DNA of 64,000 nt from positions 9,198,545 through 9,262,544 of the forward strand of contig NC_049988.1 in NCBI RefSeq assembly GCF_000003815.2, given 5' to 3'. The position numbers and the translations under genes were made by a program. The stretch's first letter is position 1, and every line of letters begins with the position of its first letter. Of the stretch, positions 36,101 to 48,100 are shown one piece after another. Origin of the DNA: Branchiostoma floridae. Taxonomy: Eukaryota; Chordata; Leptocardii; Amphioxiformes; Branchiostomatidae. Below the pieces are notes generated by a model. That model was not told where the DNA came from. It did not search any database and saw only the letters and a list, made by a program, of their open reading frames with translations.

Positions 36101-39100
36101 ATGGACCATTGTTTTTGAGCATCGCCCATTTACAACTTTTCTCAGACAATTACTAATTAGGTCCAGGTTCAGGTCCGGACCTGTACCTGATCCTCTAGAC
36201 CTGAACCGTACCGTACCTGAATTTTCTGTACCACACCTTAATCACCATGTCACCATCTGAAGTTTGTGATATGTAATGGTATATAAAGAATTTGATTAAT
36301 TTTTGAAAATTTTCCCCAGGATGATGAGAACCTGCTGATCCCCATCCATGCCTACCCTGTGATGAACACAGCAGACTTCCCTTCACAGGTCACCTTCCCA
36401 CCAACACCCATCGGACAGATGTAAGCTGCAACCTTACCCACTGCAGACACAACAGTAAACAAAGAGAGATTGCTCTTATGGCACAGCCATTGAATGTCCT
36501 TTTGTTCCATGACATAACCTTTCAAATATCTCTTAATGGTTGTCGATAAACAGAAGTTGGGATGAACTCAGGATTTATCCTCTGTCAAAAGTTATTTTGG
36601 TATGTGTTAATTGATATTTTGAAGATGCAGGACACATTTTCTATGGTTATTGATTATATTATATTGTATATTGTTATTGTACTGCTTATCGTAATGAATT
36701 CTTCGTCAGAATTTTTGTGTGTCAGCCGTTACCAGTGCGAGCTGTCAAGGCTGACCCGTCTAATGAGTTTTGTCAATAAAGAAAGAAAGAACATGTGCTT
36801 AGATGTACTGTATTGATGATGATATCATGTGTGTTATTCCAGTCGTGTGAAGAAGATCCCCCTGAGGTGTAACGCACCCATCGACTTCGAGTTCCAGATC
36901 TCCTTCATCCAGCCCCACCCAGCTTTCAAGGTCGAACCGCAAACAGGTAAGGGTCATCCGAAGGTCAGGGGTCACAGACCCCTTTTCCTTTTTTTCCCAG
37001 TCAAGTTTGTTTGAAACCTTTTAAATGATGTAGTTCTTGCATTTCCACAATGTTATTTAGTGGTAGAGGCAAAATTCAAGTGAAACAGAAATAGCCAGAA
37101 GAAGACGTAAAATTTCTTTTGCTATCCAAAGTATTTTATGACTTGTCTATTTGGGAATGTCTCTGTGGCACAAGCGGTAACACAACCCCACTGCTGGGAT
37201 CCAAATCTATCTGGATCCAAATCCGTAGATCCGTGGGTCTGAGTTAGATCTCCCAGTCGGCTTAGCTCGGACATGTTGTAAAGAATTGTATTTGTCTTTA
37301 GAAGGGGATGTAAAATGGAGGTCCCGTGTTCACAGAAGTGTCTCGAGTACCTACGCAGCCTCATTACTCAGATTGGGTACCTACTGGCTGCAATGATACA
37401 CCAAGGTGAATAAAGATATTCATGCTGACTCGTTTATAGGCACAGTCCCAGCCAATGGGGAAGCTGTAATCACGGTGACGTTCTCCCCGTCGGAGTTCAT
37501 CACAGCGAACATGAAGATCCAGGTGACAGTGTCCCAGTTCAACTCCAAACCTCTGCTGTGCAGCTTCGTGGGCACCTCTCAGCCTGGGCTGTCCGCAAAG
37601 TAGGGACCATTACCAATGGTTTAGATTAATCATATGGATTTCACTTTGTACTGATCACTAAAAAGTTGCATATATCAATTCATAGTTAGGATATAACAGC
37701 TGCTCTCCAACAAAGTATCTTCATTGACATTGATGAAAGATAAGAAATGTTATCTAAAACGTCTGACTGTTTCCAAAATCATATCCAGTTGCTTGAGTAA
37801 TTGCTATTTCAGTATTTGTATTGTGCTGAAGTTAGGGATTTTCTCTCAGTCTCCCCTAAACTTTTCTCAGTGATTTAGACTTGAAATACAGGTAGTATTT
37901 TCCTATGACTAACAATATGTTTTTATGAATTTGAGTTTATAGTAAATGTATGCCTTTCTTGTTTTCTGTGCATTAAGCATATTTATAATTATGTATCCAG
38001 TTGTATCAGCATATCAAAATCTAAAGCAACAAGCACATCATATTCATTCTTTGGGCATTTTATTCTTATAGTCAATTATCAACACCAGAAATAAAAGAAA
38101 AATGCTGTATTTTACACTTTGTCTTGAGAATAAATGTAAGTATCAGTTCCCAAAATCATGTCTTAAGCTTGTCAGCCTTAAATGTTTGACTCATTATGAC
38201 CCTAAACTCTTTGTTGGTCACAATGTAAGCCTCCAAAAATGTCAGTAGGTTTTTTGTTATCTATGCTGTGCTAGAAATGATACTGTTTAGTTTCGCATTG
38301 AGCCTGCTATGATTTGCATATCTACTTCTAGACTATTCCTGCCAGTTGTAATAATAGAGTCATGACAGATAGGTTATATATTGGTGGGGATATTATTAGA
38401 AGGATGCACTTGGCCCTTGCCAATCATTAGTTGTCCTTGAGCATTATTTTGCAACCCAACATTAATCAAAAGTGTCATCGTAATCTTCAAGCAGATGTTG
38501 GGTTGGAAGGTCATACCATTTTTGACTGCTGGCCTCCTCTAAAGTCATACAATCCAACTGGCTGTGAGATTACCCAACATCTGCTTGGAGCTTAGTGTCA
38601 ACGACTTATAAGTTGCAGTATGACGTGTTGTTAACAACAAAATTAATTATACCCCTAACAGCTTTTCATTATCATGTGAAAAGTGATTTTGTTCTTCTTA
38701 AAACTACTGGTACAATGTAGAAATATTGATAGATATGATTACACAACAATATTTGTGAAATTTCATGATTCAGGGGTACTTTTTTCAGAATAATCTATTC
38801 ATACCCTTTCTTGTGTAAGTTCAATATCATAGTTTTGCAAATGAGATTAAACCAAAATTGTTCTTGATTTTCAACTAACAACTAAATGAATATGAAACAG
38901 TGGCATGTGGAGAAAAACCTCAAGAAGCATTAAATTTACAAAGGTCTGAGTAATCCTTTTTTTCATGTAACGTTAGATCACCTTTATCCATAGGGTAACC
39001 TATATCCGTTGTATATTAAAATAGGGTGTTTTGGTGATCGTAAAGTCGTTTGGATGTAGTTTCACATTGCAATATCTTGGAAATGTTAACATTTAAAACC

Positions 39101-42100
39101 CATGTCGTTGATCGGAAATCTCTAAATACCCATTTTTTTTAAAACAACGAATCTAGGTTACCCCACGGATTAAGGTGAACTAGCGCTAGCGTTATGTGTT
39201 GTGCCTAAGATTGTTCAGCAGTGTTAACGACTAATGTTTTGACATGGCAGGACCATGATGAACGGCCATGGTGCTGATGACAGTGATGACATGATCAAGG
39301 CAGGAGAACCGCTGGACCCACACTGCATCTCTCCCATCCACATGGCGCGCAGGAAGAAACGCAACAAGACACGAGAGAGGACGCGATCGGGGGGAGCCAC
39401 CGCACAGCCGGTAAGATCTGTTTTACTGTCTAATTGTTTTATTCATGGACATACAAATGATAACATTATCCTAATTATCGGTCATCCTCTTGTAAGGTGG
39501 AGAAAGTTAAGTTCCATCTCCAGCAGGACTGTCTCCAGCAATTTTTCCTCACTGTTTGGGAGCCCATATTGTTGATTGTCCCATAAAATGTATCATTTTC
39601 AGCTTTTGAAAACACATTTTCATCAATTCTATGTACTGAAGGTTAGATTTTTTTATGGATGGGGTGAAAGTTTGTCCGTTCAAACAAGCACATTTCTGTC
39701 CCAGGACGGAGGGATGGGTCCTGGTGACAGTCCTGATCTCCAGAACTGTTGTCCTTCTTCGTGTCCCTCTAGATTTGTTCCTGTTTCTATGAGTGTCATT
39801 AGTGTTGTGGTAGTCGTCCAATCTTTCTCTTTTTTGTCAGGAGTCCAGAGCAGGAGATTCCTGGCTGGTTCTCTGCTCCATGCCACGTGACCCGCAAGAC
39901 TCGGCCATGACTGTAGTGATATATGCAATGTTCTATATAATTGTTTGTTGATAACAATGACAACATTGACCATGTATAGGTGACAACATTCCACTAGCAA
40001 TTAAGTGTATGGCAATGGATAAGAGACAACTTCAGATCGCTATGCTATCATAACTGGTGACCAGTTCCTACAATACTATTTATAACATGGAGCTTTGATC
40101 CTGGTTTCAGCCACAGGACATTGAGTATGAAGGCCTGAGATTTCCCCCCAACCTGAACACCCCGTACGCTGTCTCCAGTGTTCTGAACCAGACTCCCGGC
40201 AAACTCAGGACTAAGGACCTGAGGGAAGGTAGGAAGAACCAGCTATAGAAAACATATAGCTGAATTGTCATCAGAAATCATAGTCATCTAGGAACTTAGG
40301 AATAGGTCTGTAGAAATCATAGTCATCTAGGAACTTAGTAACAGGTCTGTAGAAATCATAGTCATCTAGGAACTTAGTAATAGGTCTGTAGAAATCATAG
40401 TCATCTAGGAACTTAGTAATAGGTCTGTAGAAATCACAGTCATCTAGGAACTTAGTAACAGGTCTGTAGAAATCATAGTCATCTAGGAACTTAGTAACAG
40501 GTCTGTAGAAATCATAGTCATCTAGGAACTTAGTAACAGATCTGTAGCAATCATAGTCATCTAGGAACTTAGTAACAGATCTGTAGCAATCATAGTCATC
40601 TAGGAACTTAGTAATAGGTCTGTAGACTCTAAAGGTGGTTCCTAGTTAAACAGCATTTTAACAATAGCCCAATCCCATAGCCATGTCCACCTCCATCAAA
40701 ACATAGAAATGCAAAATGAATTACAAGAAAATGCAACTATTTGATGGGCATGGAGCACTCTCTCCTTGGTTGAACCACTGATCGTCTTGTTGGTCTTTGG
40801 TTGAACTGTTGATTGTGATGGGCATTCAGGATAAGTCTATTGAATGGTGACATGGAAGAAGTTTGTAATTCATCTCTAATTGTTTTCAGACACAAATAAT
40901 TCTGTACGCGGCATATGTTAGAATAAATACTTAACATATTTCTTAAACTGACTATTCTGCTGTGACGCTGAATGGTTTGTTGGAACATATAGTTCATGTT
41001 GAGTTGTGTTCCTATCAGCCATCACCTCTAAGAAGGACCTGGCCCCCAACACCAGACAGATGAAGGAGGCCCTGTTTGAGTACCAGGTACAGCAGGACGT
41101 CATGGCCGAGAGGAAAAACCAGCTCAGATGGTCAGTCATTAGTCAGGAATCTTATTTGTAATATTATGTTTCTTGATGCCCAATAAGTGAATAAAAATAG
41201 GTCTCAGTTCACTAAAACTAGACAAGGATGTTTTCCTTTCCCTCAAACCCTTAAATTATTGACCGTGATATTAAATAGATTTACAGTACTTAAAGCACAA
41301 GAAGAAACTCTGTAATTCTGGCAGTTGTAATTTTCATGTTGAAGGTGTACTTCCCTATTGTAAAGTCACATCAGTGACCAAATGGTCAGAAATGAAAGTT
41401 ACAAGAGTCATTCCTACTGTGTGAGAGCTAGCTGTCCTTACAAATATTTCAGTGTGAGTTAAAACTGATATACCTGTTGTTACTGCAGGCAAGTCCATCC
41501 AGGCAAGGACCAGCTGACAGCAACAGAGAGGATGGAGATTCTGGCCAATAGGGAGGAGGCTGTGAAAGAGTATAGGGTGCGTATGACTTTACTACATACT
41601 GGCTCTAGTAGGTTCAGAATACAATGCATAGAATGCCTAATGTAGTACTACTGGATAAAGATGTTTCTGTGCATTGCATTAGAACTGGGAACAAGCAGCC
41701 CCACCTATCTTACTGAGGGATGACTGCAATGTTCAGAATTCAATTCACAGAATACCTAATGTAGTGCTTAAAGGATCCGATGTTTTTGTGCATTGCATTA
41801 AAATTGGGAATGATATGTAGCTCCACCTGTCTTACTGAGGGATAACTGCAATGTAAGAGATGTCAGTTAGCTGCAGGATTAGTCCTCTCCTTTCATTTAG
41901 TACAAACTGAATAAGTGTAAAACTTTGTTCCTTCACTATTTTCCAGTTTCAGAGAGGCGACCCTTTACCAGACATAGAGTTCAACAGAGCCTGCACGGCA
42001 TGTTCGTTACGGCGAACATGGAGGGTAGCTGGAGAGGTAAGTCTGGAATTCTGTTTTCTCTAACACATGTCTCAGAAAGATATGATAACTGTATGATATG

Positions 42101-45100
42101 TAATCGTGTACATGTTCTTGCAATGACAAAAATGTTCAACATACTTGTAATATGTTGATGAAGTCTGACTGTTTCCAAAATCATATCCAGTTGCTTGAGT
42201 TGAGTAACTGGGCAAGTGAAAGTGCCAATCGGGCAAGCACATGTTTAACTTGCTGGATTGGGCAAGAAAGATGTTTCCATCAGTCAGATCTTGATACACT
42301 TGTTACTTTTCACAATCATGACATCATGCGTTGGTCAACACAGAAAAATAGAGCCAAATAAAAAAGAATTCTACTGCTAGTAGTGAATTACATTTAAAAA
42401 ATTCAAATTATTTGATGATTTGAATGATGATGATGAATTTTGGGTAGGTGAAAAGTTTGTACAGAAAAGCAAATCTTTTATGTACTTGCCCGATAAGACT
42501 AGTGAATTTTAGAAAACTTGTCTAACCCTAAAGTACTATTATACATGAAGTATGTGTGTTTTTCCCTGTACAGTACCCAGAAGTGTCGCCCCAGTTTGAC
42601 CTGTATAAGAATGACCCCTGGGCCATGAGACACCAGGCGCTCGGCAGGTTTGCACAGGCTGCTAGAAAGGTCAGTTCTCTTCAGGCTTTTCCAAATTATT
42701 CTTTGATTTTCTGGATCAATTTTCGTGTTACCCTTCTATTTCTTATCACTATGGTTCTGTAATGATGCCCCCTCTCCGTGTTTTCAGTATGCAATAACGT
42801 TCAACAATTAATTCTATAATTTGAGCAATTATCATAACAGATCCCCCTCAAATTTTTCATTATACAGAAGTCAATTGCTTTCTTTAACAATAACAGTATT
42901 GCTAGATTTAGTTGTAGATGACAGTATTTCATCAGCAAGTTATCAATATCAATAAAATCATTACAGATTGCTCAGATTTTACCAATACTAGTAATACTGT
43001 GAGTCTTACATAGTGCAACAACAATACATATAAGACAGCCAATACATGTAGTACTGTAAATGCAGAAATGTTCGCGATGGATTAATGTTCGCGGTTTTCG
43101 TGGTGACCACTTCACCGCGAATTTAAATCCACCGCAAAGATTCCTTTTTCCCGCTACCACGAAATTAAATCCCCGCGAACTTAAATGCATTTACAGTATA
43201 CTCCATTCACTTGAATCCTTTGTAACTTTAACACTGAGTTTCGCTCTCTTACCTTCCATCAGGTTATTGTTAGGCAAAGAGTACATAAAAAGTTAGGTTC
43301 TTTGAAGACGTTTATTACGGACTGGCGAAAGGGAAAGTACGCTGTGCAGGAAGTCACTGATGTCAAGTTCAAGGGCGAGGATGATGAGATAAAGATTCCG
43401 CTGGAGATGACCGCACCGCAAGTGAAAGTGGAGTCTTTCCCGTCATACGTTCCCCCTGATGTCAAGGATGATATGGTGAGTGAAAATTTTCCGGGTACCT
43501 CCGTGAAAACGGAGGTATTGTTTTTGATCAGTGTGTTTGATTGTCTTGTCTGTAGTTTGTTAGTTGAATAATGCAGAGTGACAGGATGAAGATGGTGTAA
43601 CCTAGGACTGGCAGGATGGGAAGGTTGGCTTGGCCTGGGTCCAAAGTTGTTCACTTAGGCTGGCAGGAAAATGCATAGACGGACCGTGAGAAATACACAA
43701 CAGTAACAAAACCAAGAAATTCACAAAATCTTTGATTTCATCACTGATTTTGACCATTTGTTTTTTTATCTTCTTGTTTAATCCGTGCTTATGATCAATG
43801 TTGCATTGGATAAGTAAGACTTTTTTTTAAATCATTTGTACACACATGTATCATTTGTGCATAGTCCTTTTACAAATAGTTCAAGAAGTTCACAAATACA
43901 CTTGTTAGATATCTTATATTGAGTATTGAGTACTGATGATGTGGTTCTATTGCAGGCTCCAGATGCACTTGGTCCTGTTCCCGCCAAAAATGATGATGTT
44001 TTTGTCAAGAGGAAAGTGCCATACTTCAGTCTGAAGGTAGGTGGCACTGCTGCACACCCAGTAACCATTATAGTAACTTTTCATTGTCTCTCATTGTTTC
44101 ATTGTTAAGTTTGACTTTAAACTTATGTAAATACATTTTCATCAATTTCATGTCATGAAGCTCATATTTTTTTGGACAGACTGGGTAAAATTTTTTGCGT
44201 TCCAAGAAGCAAATTTCTGTCCCAAGACGGAGGGACGGGTCCTGGAGACAGCCCTAATTATAACATTTTACTAAGACTGTTACAGTAATATTAGTCAGCT
44301 CGTATGTTTATTCTTCAATAATGAAGAAAAGGATAGCTTAACAGGAGATGTCTGTTTTTTCCAGGTTCCAAAGCAGTATGATCTGATGGGATACAGCCAG
44401 CACGGCGTGCACGACTCGTCCAGGGGTTACGTCACGCCCAGACTGGCCCGGCCGCTCAGGACGGGAGCCGAGGACGAGATCATCGTCCTGCCGCCCCCCC
44501 TAGTGGAGGAGGAGGAAACTGCAGGGGCAGAGGGCGAGGAGGAGCTTGTAGAAGACAGGATGTCCAGAATAGAACTGCGGGAGGAGACCGACAGGCCTGC
44601 CGGGCCCAGCACCATGACTCTGGTGCCACCTGAAGCCTTGTTCCACCCTCCTGACTACCACCCACTGCATATCTTTGTAAGTATCTCTCTTAGGGGATAA
44701 AAGGTGGATACAGATTATTGTGAGATACTCTTAAGTATATTCATCCATGCACATAGATTACCACACACTGTATATCTTTGTAAGTATTGTTCTTCCCGGA
44801 TAGAAGGTTTTTGTGAGATACTTTTAAGTTTATTCATCCATGCACATTAGACTACCACCCACTGCATATCTTTGTAAGTTAGACCAAAGTGCAGTGAAGT
44901 GAAAAGTTGTATTGTTTTTTCTTTATACCAATAACGATAACCTTTATCACACTGTAAGATGGCTATAGAAAATTTGTTCTCTTTTCCTAAAGATAGTTGA
45001 ACTACATTTTCCTCATATTTGCTAAGATATGCTCCCGGACCAGTCTTTGCAGTTGTTGTAAAAGTTGACTTTTTTCTTAGATAGTATGATGTTACAGTAT

Positions 45101-48100
45101 TCTGGTCAACTCCAGAAAAGAGTTCTAATTCATAGTTTTATCACGCTTCTTGTCTCCTGTTTTCACAGAACCCAGCACCTGGTCTGCAGGTGTTCATGGC
45201 TCCCATGCCGTACGCGGAGACGGACCCAGACTTCCACCTGTGTCCGCTGCCCAGGTACACGGTACCCAAGGACTCCCCCTACTGGACACAGCACCTCGCT
45301 ACACAGAAGAAGTTCTTAGACAGAGAGGTGAGATTGTCTAGCATATATGTTTGTGTTGTTGTCTTTTATAGTATCAAAATATAGGGAATGACAAGAGAAA
45401 ATATTGCTAGTTATGACATAGCAAACAGTATATACATGTACTTAGGCTATAAGAAAGTGCCTGACAGGTATTTTCTCCATGAAGCTGATCCTCATGCTTT
45501 GCTTGCATAATGTTTTGACAGTAAAACAATCATATTTTTCTTTAAAAATACATGATACATGTCGAAACAAAATACAAAAATGCAAAGTACATATCAAAAC
45601 ATAATATAAAACCCAATCCTTTTTGTATCTTCATATAACAGGCATTTTAAAGGAGATTTTTAAAAAATACACTTTACTGAAAAGTTAGTTATTGTGTTGA
45701 GCATGTCAGTAGAAGTGCTTTTAGGAAAACAATCATACATCTTGTCTGCTTGTGTCATAGCCTTGGATTCCTTTTATGTGTATGTACATTTTTGTACTAG
45801 AACTTAATAATATACACTGTACATGTACATGTAGTCTTTTTATGCCTTTGTATAAATCTGCTCAACTGTTTATCCCATTGCAGGATGTAATCAAAGGCAT
45901 CATGTCGTGGAAGAAGTTCCCATCCCAAGGGCTGATGTCCCTGGCCAACACCCCCACCCTCACTAATGTCTGGGTACCCAGATGGTGAGAACAACGTTAC
46001 TCTTCCTTTCAATAGACTTTTACTGTATGGTTTACTATGACTTATTTTGTTCATCTGTTCATTTGTTCATTTTGTCCAAGGTTGAAATATGTAAGAATCT
46101 TTAGGGCTTGAAATTCATCTTTGGGATTAGATGCACTGGCGCACCCAACATAAAACTCCCAAAAAAATTTGAGTGCCCCACATAGAATAATGTAAATGCA
46201 TTTAAGTTCACGGGGATTTAATTTCGCGTTAGCGGGAAAAAGGACTTTTCGCGGTAGTTTTAATTTCGCGGTAACACCATCGACTACTGTGTAATACCAT
46301 AATAGAAAAATGTTTGCGGTGGTTTTAATTTCGCGGTGAAGTGGTCACCGCGAAAACCGCGAACATTAATCCACCGAGAACATTTCTGCATTTACAGTAA
46401 GGTAGAATTTCAGAAAAGATAATCACAAACCTTTCTGAGCTTGAATCTATTTTGGAGTATCAAAAATTTTGATGAACCCAAATTCCAACTTCAAATTGTT
46501 AAACAAATACTATGACATACATTTTGTTATCTTTCTAACACAAACCTTTACATATGTGAATATTTGGGTGCACCTGTGTAATGCACAGCTTCAATTTTGG
46601 CTGCTCCAAGATGCACCCAGTATTTCAAGCCCTAATTTTAACGAGAGTCGTTCTCCCTGCCTCCTGTCTCCAGGTCGGACCCGTTCAGTTCAGACCTGCT
46701 GCCAGATGAGCCCCCACCCCTGCTGAACAGTCTCCCTGAGGAGGACAGACAGGCCATCGAGGTGGCAGCGTAAGTATCGCTAGTTCACTTTTATCCGTGG
46801 GGTAACCTATATCCGTCGTTTTTTTAAACAGGTCGTTTATCATGGATATCATGTCGACGGACGATGGTTTCAATTTGCCATATTTTCAATACATAATTTT
46901 CAGTTTAAAAACACCGTCCCTTTACTTCATATCCCAGAATACCCTGCTTTTATACACAACGGATATAGGTTACCCCGCGAATAAAGGTTCAGTAGCGTTA
47001 CCTGCTAGGGTCACTAGTGTGGCATCAGATTACACACTTCAGGGTTGGACAAGTTTTCTGAAATTCAGTTGTCCTATTGGGCAAGTACATGCAAAATTTA
47101 CTTGCCCGAACCAACTTTTCACTTGCCCAAAATTTAAAGGACATTTTTCTATGGGTTTTCATTTCTGGCAATGGAATTCTTTTTTTCATTGGCTCTGTTT
47201 TTCTGTGTTGGCCAATGCTTGATGCCGTGACTGTGAAAGGTAAAAAGTATATCAAAATGTTACTCATGGAAAAATCTTACATGTCCGATCGGACAAGTGG
47301 TGCAGGTCATGCACTTGCCCGGGACAATCGGGCTAATGAACTTGTCCAACCCTGCACTTTTAGCTGGACAATGGGTTATGTGCCAGTTGATTTTTGGGAC
47401 ATGAACAAAATATGTCGAAAATTTTCATGGGCTCTTCTGTATGAGTAAAATCATTTGTGACTCAATTTACAACCCATGAAAATGTTTTGTAGTCACAATC
47501 ATTATCATATTAAAATCATGATGTTGTCTCCTGAAACCTCTTGTTGTCAGGCAGACTCATGACTGTAGGCGTAATTTTTACCATCTCCCATGCCTGATCC
47601 TAACCAAGCAATTACAATTGGACTTCTTATTCATTACAAATGTGGGAATGAAAATTCTCAATGCTGTAGTGCAGTAGTTGTAAGCACCTTGCTGATCATG
47701 ACTGAGTTGTGATGTTATGTTTTTCCTCAGTGCGGAGGAGGAGGGAGCCACAGGACCTGAGCTGACCCCAGAGATGGTGAACGCTCAGTTCAGCACCAGT
47801 CTGGAACAGATCCCAGAGGAACCTGCCAAACTGGAAGGGTGGGTACAGTTTAGTCTCTACCAGACCGACTAAGCTGGCTGTTATAGGGAGAATAATTTGC
47901 CAGGAGAGTTTTGGTACCAGAGTGACTATTGTCCATATAGCTAGTAGTTGTTATTGGTTGCCATACATTGTACCTTGTGTGATTGTAGAGCAATAAAATT
48001 CATTCATTCATTTCCACTGTATTTATTTTTAATTATTGACTAACCTAAAACATGTACACGTACACTGTTGCAGGTCTGAGTTCCCCCATGCAGGAAAACT

